A stretch of 29,288 nucleotides of DNA from the NCBI GenBank assembly GCA_023268575.1, contig JALRCL010000227.1, forward strand, positions 1 through 29,288, read 5' to 3'. The notes under the pieces are model-generated. The model was given only the letters and a program-made list of their open reading frames with translations, was not told the DNA's origin and searched no databases. Each line of letters begins with the position of its first letter. The first letter of the stretch is position 1. The translations under genes were made by a program, and so were the position numbers. The DNA is from Patulibacter sp. Its GTDB lineage: Bacteria > Actinomycetota > Thermoleophilia > Solirubrobacterales > Solirubrobacteraceae. Shown one piece after another: positions 1 to 6,845 of the stretch.

Positions 1-33
1 GTTCACCGAACACTTGTGCACCGAACCGTCTCC

Positions 34-1191
34 ATGACTCCGACCGCCGCCCCCGACCGTCCCGCCGCCGAGCGACGCGCCCCGCGTCGCCGTGCGCGGG
101 CCGAGCGCCTGCTCGACACCCCGCTGGCCGGCGCGCTCGCCGGCCCGCACACCGTCGACCACTACCTCGAGATCCTCCGCCCGGACTGGGCCGTCAAGCG
201 CGTCCGCGGCGAGATCCTCGACGTCCGCCACCAGAACGAGGACAGCGTCACGCTGACCCTCCGTCCCACCGTGACCTGGCCCGGATTCCGGGCCGGCCAG
301 CACGTCGAGCTCTCCGTCGACGTCGACGGCGTCCGGCACCGCCGGTGCTACTCGCCGTCGGGCTCCGCCGACCACCGGACGCGCACCGTCGAGCTGACGA
401 TCCGCGTCCACCCGCAGGGCGTCGTCTCGCGCCACCTGAAGGCGCACGCCCACCGCGGGATGTTCGTCGGGCTGTCGCTCCCGCAGGGCGAGGAGTTCGT
501 CCTGCCGACCCCCCGTCCGCGCCGCGTCGTGCTCATCAGCGGCGGAAGTGGGATCACACCCGTGCTCTCGATGCTCCGCACGCTGACCGACGAGGGGCAT
601 CGGGGCGAGATCGTCTTCCTGCACTACGTCCGCGGCCCGCGCGAGCTCCTGCACGCCGACGACCTCGCCGCGATCGAGGCCGCGCACGACAACGTCACCG
701 TCCTGCGCGTCGCCACCCGCGCGGACAGCGAGCTGCCCAGCGGCTGGCTCTCCGGGCGCTTCGGCGCCGAGCACCTGCGCCGGGCCCTGCCCGAGGATGC
801 CGACGCCGCGGCCTTCGTCTGCGGCCCCGGCGCGCTCGTGGAATCCGTGCGCGAGGCCTTCCGCGAGGGCGGCCTGTCCACGCCGCTGCGCTACGAGCAC
901 TTCGCGCCGCCCGAGCTGCCGGAGATCGACCCCGACCAGCTCGGCACCGTGACCTTCGCCGCCAGCGACCAGCAGGTCGAGGGCGACGGCCGGCCGCTGC
1001 TCGAGCAGGCCGAGGCCGCCGGGCTGCGCCCCGAGCACGGCTGCCGGATGGGCATCTGCATGTCCTGCAAGTGCCGCCTGCAGCAGGGCCAGGTCCGCAA
1101 CACGCTGACCGGCGAGGTCCACGGCACGCCCGGCGAGGAGATCCGGATCTGCGTCGCCGCCGCCGTCGGCGACGTGACCGTCGAGCTCTGA
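34..1191 (+). CDS. FAD/NAD(P)H reductase with C-terminal 2Fe-2S ferredoxin domain (desaturase electron donor)
   Basis: Probably passes electrons from NAD(P)H through FAD and a plant-type 2Fe-2S cluster to the desaturase encoded next, as Rv3230c does for DesA3 in mycobacteria. Seen in the protein (385 residues from ATG 34): an FAD-binding barrel with the RCYS motif, a nucleotide-binding segment GGSGITPVLSML, the CGPG motif of the ferredoxin-reductase family, and a C-terminal ferredoxin domain. The cluster cysteines lie at about residues 337, 342, 345 and 373 (C-x4-C-x2-C-x27-C). A GTG at 16 is in frame and would add six residues. I prefer ATG 34 because the GTG sits next to a direct repeat (CACCGAAC at 4-11 and 19-26) that may be regulatory; neither start has a clear ribosome-binding site. 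The desaturase follows after 60 bases, so the two are probably one operon. The family is certain; the exact partner is inferred from adjacency. Confidence 0.9.
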   Translation: MTPTAAPDRPAAERRAPRRRARAERLLDTPLAGALAGPHTVDHYLEILRPDWAVKRVRGEILDVRHQNEDSVTLTLRPTVTWPGFRAGQHVELSVDVDGVRHRRCYSPSGSADHRTRTVELTIRVHPQGVVSRHLKAHAHRGMFVGLSLPQGEEFVLPTPRPRRVVLISGGSGITPVLSMLRTLTDEGHRGEIVFLHYVRGPRELLHADDLAAIEAAHDNVTVLRVATRADSELPSGWLSGRFGAEHLRRALPEDADAAAFVCGPGALVESVREAFREGGLSTPLRYEHFAPPELPEIDPDQLGTVTFAASDQQVEGDGRPLLEQAEAAGLRPEHGCRMGICMSCKCRLQQGQVRNTLTGEVHGTPGEEIRICVAAAVGDVTVEL

Positions 1192-1251
1192 CCCCCCTTC
1201 TGGCCCCCGCCACCACCCCTTCCCCACCCACTCGACCCCCGGAGGATCGCC

Positions 1252-2604
1252 ATGAGCACCGCCGCCGCCCCGAACGACCACGAGCCGCGCTTCGTCCCGG
1301 CGCTCGACCCCGAGCTCCCGCTCTCCCCGAGCGCCCCGGACCGCGAGGCCGACACGACCGCCGGTTCCCACCTGCCCCCGCGCGAGCAGCGCCGCCGGAT
1401 CGACCCGAGCCGGCGCGTCGCGAACCCGCCGCTGCAGGCCGTTCCGCACCTGAGCCAGGAGGATCTCGACGCCTTCGGCCGCGAGATGGAGGCGATCCGC
1501 GACAAGCACGTCCGCGACCTCGGCCAGCAGGACGCCGACTACATCCGCGGGATCATCCGCGCCCAGCGCCGGCTGGAGATCGGCGGCCGCGCCGCGCTCG
1601 AGCTCTCCTTCCTCCCGCCGCTGTGGCTCGCCGGGGTCGCTGCGCTCTCCGCGTCGAAGATCCTCGACAACATGGAGATCGGCCACAACGTCATGCACGG
1701 CCAGTACGACTGGATGCAGGACGAGGAGCTCAACGGCCGCACGTTCGAGTGGGACACCGCCTGCCCGGCGGACCAGTGGCGCCACAGCCACAACTACATG
1801 CACCACACCCACACGAACATCGTGGGCAAGGACCGCGACGTGGGCTACGGGATCCTCCGCATGAGCGAGGACCAGGACTGGGAGCCGTACTACCTCGGCA
1901 ATCCGGTCTACGCGACGCTGCTGGCGCTGCTCTTCGAGTACGGCGTCGCGCTGCACGACCTGGAGACCGAGGACCTGCGCGACGGCTCGTGGGACCTCAA
2001 GGCGCGCATCCCGATGCTCCGGGCGATCTGGGGCAAGGTCCGCAAGCAGGCGGCGAAGGACTACCTGCTGTTCCCGGCGCTCGCGGGGCCGTTCTTCCCG
2101 CTCGTGCTCGCGGGCAACGCCAGCGCGAACCTCGTGCGCAACGTCTGGACCTTCTCGATCATCTTCTGCGGCCACTTCCCGGACGGCGTCGAGGAGTTCA
2201 CGGTCGAGGAGACGGCGAACGAGACCCGCGGCGGGTGGTACGTGCGGCAGCTGCTCGGCTCGTCGAACCTCGACGGCGGCCGGCTGTTCCACATCATGTC
2301 CGGCAACCTGAGCTTCCAGATCGAGCACCACCTGTTCCCGGACCTCCCGGCCTGGCGGTACGCCCAGATGTCCGAGGACGTGCGCGAGGCCTGCGAGCGC
2401 TACGGGCTGCAGTACAACAGCGGCCCCCTGCCCACCCAGCTCTGGAGCGTCGCGCGCAAGATCGCCCGGCTCGCGGTCCCGACGGAGGAGGAGGCCGACA
2501 GGTACCTCGACTCCGGCCGCGCGAGCGCGATCGGCCGCGTCCTCGTCGGCGCGCTGCGGGCCGCCGGTCGCGGCGCCGGGCAGCTCGCCGCCGCCGTCCG
2601 CTGA
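1252..2604 (+). CDS. Membrane fatty-acid (acyl-CoA) desaturase, DesA3-like
   Basis: A di-iron integral-membrane desaturase that introduces a cis double bond into fatty acyl chains. The 450-residue protein has the histidine boxes of the family: HNVMH at 145-149, HNYMHH at 180-185, and QIEHH at 356-360, where glutamine begins the third box. A further histidine at 308 (CGHFP) is a likely extra ligand. Hydrophobic stretches lie around 117-135, 215-235 and 270-310. The N-terminal ~55 residues are hydrophilic, rich in Pro and Arg, and look disordered. A good ribosome-binding site, GGAGG at 1241-1245, precedes the ATG. The gene follows its probable reductase partner, the order seen for the mycobacterial Rv3230c/Rv3229c pair. 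Regioselectivity (delta-9 or other) cannot be read from the sequence. The gene ends in a strong hairpin 11 bases after the stop. Confidence 0.93.
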   Translation: MSTAAAPNDHEPRFVPALDPELPLSPSAPDREADTTAGSHLPPREQRRRIDPSRRVANPPLQAVPHLSQEDLDAFGREMEAIRDKHVRDLGQQDADYIRGIIRAQRRLEIGGRAALELSFLPPLWLAGVAALSASKILDNMEIGHNVMHGQYDWMQDEELNGRTFEWDTACPADQWRHSHNYMHHTHTNIVGKDRDVGYGILRMSEDQDWEPYYLGNPVYATLLALLFEYGVALHDLETEDLRDGSWDLKARIPMLRAIWGKVRKQAAKDYLLFPALAGPFFPLVLAGNASANLVRNVWTFSIIFCGHFPDGVEEFTVEETANETRGGWYVRQLLGSSNLDGGRLFHIMSGNLSFQIEHHLFPDLPAWRYAQMSEDVREACERYGLQYNSGPLPTQLWSVARKIARLAVPTEEEADRYLDSGRASAIGRVLVGALRAAGRGAGQLAAAVR

Positions 2605-2614
2605 GCTCGGCGGA

Positions 2615-2652
2615 CACCGATCGGCGGAGCCCGCGGCGCTCGCCGATCGGTG
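2615..2652 (+). terminator. Perfect 12-bp hairpin after the desaturase
   Basis: Arms at 2615-2626 (CACCGATCGGCG) and 2641-2652 are exact reverse complements with a 14-base loop. The hairpin starts 11 bases after the desaturase stop codon. No T-run follows, as is common for terminators of high-GC actinobacteria. It probably ends the reductase/desaturase transcript. Confidence 0.7.
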
Positions 2653-2778
2653 CGCCCCGGGCGCTCAGCAGGGACGTTTCCGTGCGCGCGCGTGACGCGC
2701 CCGCGTGAGGTCCGGAGGCGCCACGACCCCCGCCGGTGAACGAGGGGTTTCACTCATGAACTTTTCGAGATGCGGGGG

Positions 2779-2807
2779 TGGTCAAGCGGCGAACGAGCGG
2801 CTACCCT
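2779..2807 (+). promoter_or_regulatory. Candidate promoter for the first exopolysaccharide gene cluster
   Basis: TACCCT at 2802-2807 fits the actinobacterial -10 pattern TAnnnT. TGGTCA at 2779-2784 is a 4-of-6 match to TTGACA with a 17-base spacer. Transcription would start near 2814, giving a leader of about 80 bases before the chosen start at 2893. Promoter calls by eye in GC-rich DNA are weak. Confidence 0.35.
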
Positions 2808-2892
2808 TCGGCTCCACCCCATCGGCGTACGACATTCGTTGAACTCGGTTTGCTACCGGACCGCCGATGGGGTTCCGGGAGCGGCCACCGCA

Positions 2893-4464
2893 ATGCGCTC
2901 CACCAGCCGCAGCTCCCACTCAACGCTGGCCGCGGAGGCCATCGCCGGCCCGCATGGCTTCGGCGGCCAATCAGCCCCCTCGCACTCAGCGCCCGCGCTG
3001 CCCCACGCGCGAGTCCTCCGCGAGCGCGACGCGTCGTCGCTCCCCGTCGCTCCGGCCCACGCCCAGGACGTCGCGGCACAGGCCGAGGTCCGGCACCGCC
3101 GCAACCGGCGGGGCCGCACGCGCCAGGTCGCCCTCGTCGCCGGCGATGCGGTCGCCGTCGGCCTGCCGGCCGCGGTCTTCGTCGCCGCCCAGTGGCCCTC
3201 CGCGCTCCGGCTGCCGCTGATCCCGCTGCTCGTCGCTGCGATCTTCGGCGCGACGATGCACCTCTACGGGCTCTACCCGCGGCATCCGCGGTACATCACG
3301 ACGTCGACGCTCAACGAGATCCCGAAGATCTTCCACGCGACGCTGCTGGCGGCGATCCTCTCCGGCCTCGTGCTCCGGGGCCTCGGCGCGCCGCACCTCG
3401 GCTCCCTGCTCGGGCTGATGATGGCGTCCGGGATCGTCGTACTGCCGACCGTCCGCATCGCCACCCGCCACGCCCTCACGGGCGCGCTCGGGGCCGAGCG
3501 CGTGCTGTTCATCGGCACCGGCTCGGTGACGCCGGCCGCGCTGCGCTCCCTGCTCCTCCGTCGCGACATCGAGGTCGTCGACCACCTGCCCGTCCCGGCG
3601 ACCTGGCAGGGCGAGGGCGACGCCTGGCAGCTGGACCCCGACGGCGCGCTCGCCCGCACGGTGAGCGACGAGCGGGTCGACCGGATCCTGCTCTCCACGC
3701 GCGACCTGCGCGCGACGACGGTCGCCGAGTTCCTCGCGTGGTCGCGCGTCTGGCACGTGAGCCTCACGGTGCTGCCCGAGCACTTCGACGTCGTCGGCGT
3801 CGGCGCGACGATCGACCAGGTCGACGGGGCGACGGTCGTGTCGCTCCAGCCCCCCGCGCTCTCGGGGACCGCGCAGCTCATGAAGCGCGCGATGGACGTC
3901 GCCGGCGCCGGCCTCGGGCTCGTCGTGCTCTCGCCGCTGATGCTCGCCGTCGCGATCGCCGTGCGGCTCGACTCCCCCGGCGGTGCCCTGTTCCGCCAGG
4001 AGCGGGTCGGCCGCGCCGGACGCTCCTTCACCCTCGTGAAGTTCCGCTCGATGGTCCGCGACGCCGACGAGCTCACCGAGCAGCTCATGGCACGCAGTCA
4101 CGACCCGAACTGGCTGCAGATCGAGGACGACCCACGCGTGACCCGCGTGGGCCGCTTCATCCGCAAGTCGAGCCTCGACGAGCTGCCGCAGCTCTGGAAC
4201 GTCCTCGTGGGCGACATGAGCCTCGTCGGCCCCCGGCCGCTCTCGGTGCGCGACGACGCGCGCGTCCGGGGCTGGGAGCGGGGGCGCCTCGGCCTCACGC
4301 CCGGGCTGACCGGTCTCTGGCAGGTGCTGGGCCGCAAGACCGTGCCGTTCGAGGAGATGGTGAAGCTCGACCACCTCTACGTGAGCAACTGGTCGCTCTG
4401 GGGCGACATCAAGCTCCTGCTGCAGACGCTGCCGGCGGTCATCGCCGCTCGCGGCGCCCGCTGA
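2893..4464 (+). CDS. Polyprenyl-phosphate sugar-1-phosphate transferase (initiating transferase, WbaP/WcaJ family), copy 1
   Basis: Starts a glycan repeat unit by moving a hexose-1-phosphate from a nucleotide sugar to undecaprenyl phosphate at the inner face of the membrane. From ATG 2893 the protein has 523 residues: a variable N-terminus, about four hydrophobic segments, a central Rossmann-like region (VLFIGTGSV), then one hydrophobic segment and the catalytic bacterial sugar transferase domain from about residue 330. That domain shows VKFRSM, SSLDELPQLWNV (with the catalytic Asp-Glu pair) and SLVGPRPLS. The frame stays open upstream to 2770, but the extra 41 residues overlap the candidate promoter and look non-coding; GGGAG at 2877-2881 supports 2893. 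The cluster encodes no Wzx or Wzy of its own. The sugar donor cannot be told from sequence. Confidence 0.92.
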   Translation: MRSTSRSSHSTLAAEAIAGPHGFGGQSAPSHSAPALPHARVLRERDASSLPVAPAHAQDVAAQAEVRHRRNRRGRTRQVALVAGDAVAVGLPAAVFVAAQWPSALRLPLIPLLVAAIFGATMHLYGLYPRHPRYITTSTLNEIPKIFHATLLAAILSGLVLRGLGAPHLGSLLGLMMASGIVVLPTVRIATRHALTGALGAERVLFIGTGSVTPAALRSLLLRRDIEVVDHLPVPATWQGEGDAWQLDPDGALARTVSDERVDRILLSTRDLRATTVAEFLAWSRVWHVSLTVLPEHFDVVGVGATIDQVDGATVVSLQPPALSGTAQLMKRAMDVAGAGLGLVVLSPLMLAVAIAVRLDSPGGALFRQERVGRAGRSFTLVKFRSMVRDADELTEQLMARSHDPNWLQIEDDPRVTRVGRFIRKSSLDELPQLWNVLVGDMSLVGPRPLSVRDDARVRGWERGRLGLTPGLTGLWQVLGRKTVPFEEMVKLDHLYVSNWSLWGDIKLLLQTLPAVIAARGAR

Positions 4465-4469
4465 GCTTC

Positions 4470-4507
4470 CGACCTCCCCCGGTCCGAGGCCTCGCCTGCC
4501 GGGGTCG
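4470..4507 (+). terminator. Imperfect hairpin after the first initiating transferase
   Basis: CGACC followed by a C-rich stretch (4470-4482) can pair with CCGGGGTCG (4499-4507) with a small bulge, and the loop holds the palindrome GAGGCCTC. It lies just after the stop at 4464 and before the next candidate promoter. The bulge and the lack of a T-run keep this tentative. Confidence 0.35.
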
Positions 4508-4527
4508 AGGAACCGGGCGACGACGAC

Positions 4528-4533
4528 TACCCT
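4528..4533 (+). promoter_or_regulatory. Candidate -10 box of a leaderless promoter
   Basis: TACCCT sits exactly seven bases before ATG 4541. This is the spacing expected when transcription starts at the A of the start codon. No good -35 hexamer and no ribosome-binding site are visible between box and ATG, which agrees with a leaderless mRNA. Confidence 0.4.
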
Positions 4534-4540
4534 CCCGACC

Positions 4541-4789
4541 ATGCCGAGCCCGTTGGAGACCCGCAAGGACCTCGTCCAGGAGGCGGTCGAGTCGGGCGCG
4601 TCCCACGTCGGCCGGATCGCCACGATCGTCACGGGGGCCGTGCGGGACGTCGCGCGCGAGGTCGGGTCGTTCGCGACCGACCTCTTCGAACTGCGGGAGG
4701 CGCAGCGCCGCGCCCTCCGGGACCACGACCGCGGGGCGGATCTCGATCAGGACGCCGCCGCCGGCGACGTGGCCGGCTCGGGCCGCTAG
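4541..4789 (+). CDS. Small helical protein of unknown function (82 residues)
   Basis: Not recognised. The 82-residue product is charged and looks helical: residues 5-60 alternate hydrophobic and charged positions (GRIATIVTGAVRDVAREV, then FATDLFELREAQRR), and the last 20 residues are Asp/Ala/Gly-rich and probably disordered. There is no signal peptide or clear membrane span; a membrane-associated amphipathic helix is possible. The gene is credible because it starts next to a TAnnnT box with leaderless spacing, its codon third positions are GC-rich like its neighbours, and its stop is five bases from the Nudix gene start. It probably belongs to an operon with the Nudix hydrolase and the CpsB-like phosphatase. 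Confidence 0.65.
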   Translation: MPSPLETRKDLVQEAVESGASHVGRIATIVTGAVRDVAREVGSFATDLFELREAQRRALRDHDRGADLDQDAAAGDVAGSGR

Positions 4790-4794
4790 GGCGC

Positions 4795-5220
4795 GTGGTG
4801 TTCCCGAAGGAGGTGCAGGCGGCCGGTGGCGTGATCGTCGTGGACGGCCGGATCGCGGTCGTCCACCGGCCCTACCGCGAGGACTGGTCGCTGCCGAAGG
4901 GCAAGCTCGATCCGGGCGAGACGTTCGAGCGCGCCGCGATCCGCGAGATCGAGGAGGAGACCGGCTTCCGCGTCGACCTCGGCGAGGAGCTGCCGCCGGT
5001 GCGCTACGCCGACCACAAGGGCCGCCCGAAGGTGGTCCGCTACTGGCTGATGACCGTCACGAGCGGCGCCTTCGCCGCCAACGACGAGGTCGACGAGCTC
5101 CGCTGGCTCGCGCCGGAGGAGGCGATCGCGCTCCTCACCTACGAGAACGACCACGGGGTCGTCCGCGAGGCGGCGCGACGCCTCGGCCTCGCCGGGGCGG
5201 AGCGAGCGTCGCAGCCGTGA
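4795..5220 (+). CDS. Nudix hydrolase
   Basis: Cleaves a nucleoside diphosphate linked to another group; the substrate is not evident. The 141-residue protein carries a perfect Nudix box at about residues 36-58: G-x5-E-x7-R-E-x2-E-E-x-G-F, with the metal-binding core REIEEE at 50-55. The domain fills the protein, preceded by the usual strand GGVIVVDG and with WSLPKGK just before the box, as in MutT/Ap4A-hydrolase-like members. Starts GTG 4795 and GTG 4798 are adjacent and equally possible. The stop overlaps the start of the phosphatase gene by four bases (GTGA at 5217-5220), so the two are translationally coupled. House-cleaning of oxidised nucleotides or hydrolysis of a nucleotide sugar would both fit; the setting does not decide. 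Confidence 0.88.
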   Translation: MVFPKEVQAAGGVIVVDGRIAVVHRPYREDWSLPKGKLDPGETFERAAIREIEEETGFRVDLGEELPPVRYADHKGRPKVVRYWLMTVTSGAFAANDEVDELRWLAPEEAIALLTYENDHGVVREAARRLGLAGAERASQP

Positions 5221-5987
5221 TCGACCTGCACTGCCACATCCTCCCGGGCATCGACGACGGGCCGGAGGAGCTCGCGGGCAGCCTCGAGATGGCACGCCGG
5301 CACGTGGCGGCCGGCGTGGAGACCGTCGTGGCCACCCCGCACGTCAGCTGGGACCATTCGAACACCGCCGAGCAGATCGCCCAGCGCACCGCCGAGCTCC
5401 AGCGAGCGCTGCGGGCCGAGGGCATCCCGTTGACGGTGCTGCCCGGGGCCGAGGTCGCGCTGACCCGCGCGATCGAGCTGCCGCCCGAGGAGCTGCGCGC
5501 CCTGACGCTCGGCGGGGGCCCGTGGCTCCTGCTCGAGGCGCCGATCGCCCTCGACGCCCCGGGCACCGACGGGCTCGTGGGCATCGTGCAGAGCCGGGGC
5601 GTCCGCGTGCTGCTGGCGCATCCGGAGCGGTGCGCCTCGTTCCTCGCCGACCGCGACCTCCTCGAGCGCCTGGTCGGGGCCGGGTGCACCGCCCAGGTCA
5701 CGGCCGGCGCGCTCGTCGGAGCGTTCGGGCGGACCGTGCAGGCCGCGGCCCGCCGGTACGTCGAGCAGGGCCTGGTGCACGTCGTCGCCTCCGACGCCCA
5801 CGACGCGGATCGGCGCCCGCCCGGGCTCGCGGGACCGCTCGCGGAGGCCGGGTTCGGCGAGCTCGCCCCCTGGCTGACCGCCGACGTCCCGCGTGCGCTC
5901 GTGTCCGGGGACGAGCTCCCGGAGCGTCCGGTGGTCAGCCTGCCGCCTCCACCACGGCGCGGGCTCTTCCGCCGGCGCCGCGCATAA
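5217..5987 (+). CDS. CpsB/YwqE-type tyrosine-protein phosphatase (PHP family)
   Basis: A manganese-dependent phosphatase that removes phosphate from the tyrosine-rich tail of polysaccharide co-polymerase kinases and so tunes capsule chain length. The 256-residue protein starts at GTG 5217 and shows the PHP metal ligands: H5-C-H7, GIDDGPEE (11-18), TPH with H42, E79 in GAEV, E107, HPER at 135-138 and DAHD at 193-196. Length and motifs match CpsB/Cps4B well. The C-terminus ends in Pro-rich and Arg-rich residues. The start overlaps the Nudix stop by four bases. The expected target, a BY-kinase with a C-terminal tyrosine cluster, is encoded on the other strand at 23792-25378, which is unusual because these genes are normally adjacent. 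Confidence 0.9.
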   Translation: MIDLHCHILPGIDDGPEELAGSLEMARRHVAAGVETVVATPHVSWDHSNTAEQIAQRTAELQRALRAEGIPLTVLPGAEVALTRAIELPPEELRALTLGGGPWLLLEAPIALDAPGTDGLVGIVQSRGVRVLLAHPERCASFLADRDLLERLVGAGCTAQVTAGALVGAFGRTVQAAARRYVEQGLVHVVASDAHDADRRPPGLAGPLAEAGFGELAPWLTADVPRALVSGDELPERPVVSLPPPPRRGLFRRRRA

Positions 5988-5997
5988 CCGCGGGAAC

Positions 5998-6035
5998 CTC
6001 GACCTCGGGTCGAGTCCCGGTCGTCAGAAGACCGG
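5998..6035. terminator. Double hairpin between convergent genes
   Basis: The 53-base gap between the stops of the phosphatase (+) and cupin (-) genes holds two hairpins. CTCGACC (5998-6004) pairs with GGTCGAG (6008-6014) around a 3-base loop. CCGGTC (6017-6022) pairs with GACCGG (6030-6035) around a 7-base loop. Position and symmetry suggest a shared bidirectional terminator. Confidence 0.6.
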
Positions 6036-6040
6036 CGGCG

Positions 6041-6442
6041 TCACGGGGCGGAGGTGCCCTCGCGGCCGTACTGGTCCTGCAGCCGGACGACGTCGTCGAG
6101 CTCCGGCGTGGAGACCTCGAAGAACGCCGAGTCCTCGAGCGCCTCGACCGTGTGGACCTGCCCTGGGGGGTTGCGCCAGGTCGCGCCCGCCTCGATCACC
6201 GTCTCCGTCAGCGAGTCGACGTCCGGTCCCTGCCAGAGCTTCATCCGCCCCGAGAGCAGGTACGACGTCTCGTCCTTCTCGTGGTGGAACTGGAGCGAGA
6301 GCCGGTGCGTGGCGTTGACCTTGATGATCTTGCCGGCGTAGCGGTCCGTGTGCGCGAACCAGATCTCCTCGCCCCAGGGCTTGGCGACGTGCTTCGGCAG
6401 GCCGGGAGCGCCGAGGTCGGCGTCAGGCACGGGGGTCGTCAT
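6041..6442 (-). CDS. Small cupin-fold protein, mannose-6-phosphate isomerase type II-like
   Basis: A single-domain cupin of 133 residues. Motif 1 is at about 51-65 (QFHHEKDE, then SGRM) with metal ligands H53, H54 and E58; motif 2 is PPGQVH at 92-97 with H97. KPWGEEIWF near residue 21 is a phrase often seen in the C-terminal cupin of mannose-6-phosphate isomerase/GDP-mannose pyrophosphorylase proteins and in stand-alone relatives. A role in sugar phosphate or nucleotide-sugar metabolism for the neighbouring polysaccharide genes is inferred; other small-molecule roles are possible. The ATG at 6442 is preferred because conservation-like sequence begins there; an in-frame ATG lies nine bases upstream at 6451, and the open frame beyond that is low-complexity. 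The gene is convergent with the phosphatase gene. Confidence 0.75.
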   Translation of the reverse strand: MTTPVPDADLGAPGLPKHVAKPWGEEIWFAHTDRYAGKIIKVNATHRLSLQFHHEKDETSYLLSGRMKLWQGPDVDSLTETVIEAGATWRNPPGQVHTVEALEDSAFFEVSTPELDDVVRLQDQYGREGTSAP

Positions 6443-6612
6443 GGCCCGCATCTTCGTACATCGGACGCGCCGGGCCAACGATCTGGACGCCCGTCCACAT
6501 TCTCCCTTCCGGCGATCGGTCGTCCGTCCCCTCGGGCCGACGTCGACGCCGCTGCCCCGTGACGGCGGAGGCGAGGGGCGCACGCGGCGCGCCCGGTCCG
6601 AGGCCCGAACGA

Positions 6613-6640
6613 CGACGCCCCGGCGGCGGCCGGGGCGTCG
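6613..6640 (-). terminator. Perfect 12-bp GC-rich hairpin
   Basis: CGACGCCCCGGC (6613-6624) and its exact complement (6629-6640) surround a GGCG loop. It lies downstream of the minus-strand secreted-protein operon that ends at 6846 and upstream of the cupin gene, so a factor-independent terminator for that operon is the simplest reading. No T-run follows. Confidence 0.55.
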
Positions 6641-6728
6641 GGGCGGCGTGCGCGGGGATGGCCCGCGGGACGCTCAGCGAGGAGCTGCTTCGGCATCAGG
6701 GGGTGCTGCGGGGCGGTCGCCGACCGAG

Positions 6729-6792
6729 CCTCGCGCCGGCCGGATCCGAGAGCCGGACCGGTGGTCCGACCGAGGATCCGGATGGCGCGAGG
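6729..6792. repeat. 64-nt three-part imperfect palindrome
   Basis: Three nested perfect stems share one axis: CCTCGCGCC (6729-6737) with 6784-6792, CCGGATCC (6740-6747) with 6774-6781, and CGGACC (6754-6759) with GGTCCG (6763-6768) around a GGT loop. They are separated by a 2x2 and a 6x5 internal loop, giving 23 paired bases. It is not a simple terminator and could be a structured RNA, a REP-like element or a protein-binding palindrome. Confidence 0.6.
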
Positions 6793-6845
6793 CGAGGTGT
6801 CAGCGTGCGCATCCGCGCGCCCCGCCATGCCGAGCAGCCCCCCCC

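Larger units (their letters stand above)
6443..6845. other. Non-coding stretch rich in perfect hairpins
   Basis: About 400 bases between the cupin start and the end of the Thr-rich protein gene. I see no credible gene on either strand. Two strong structures stand out and are listed separately: a 12-bp hairpin at 6613-6640 and a three-part palindrome at 6729-6792. A smaller inverted repeat, CGGTC-GCC-GACCG, lies near 6715-6727. The cupin promoter should be in the first ~60 bases, but I cannot place it firmly. Confidence 0.6.

Noticed and set aside
345..2708. 787-residue open frame across the reductase and desaturase genes
   Set aside because: Arg/Pro/Ala-rich out-of-frame shadow; both underlying genes have clear motifs in another frame.
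2770..2892. N-terminal extension of the first initiating transferase
   Set aside because: Overlaps the candidate promoter, has no ribosome-binding site and looks non-coding; ATG 2893 is preferred.
6000..6022. tRNA T-arm-like sequence GGGTCGAGTCCC
   Set aside because: No acceptor, D or anticodon arms fit around it; the bases are better explained by two hairpins between convergent genes.
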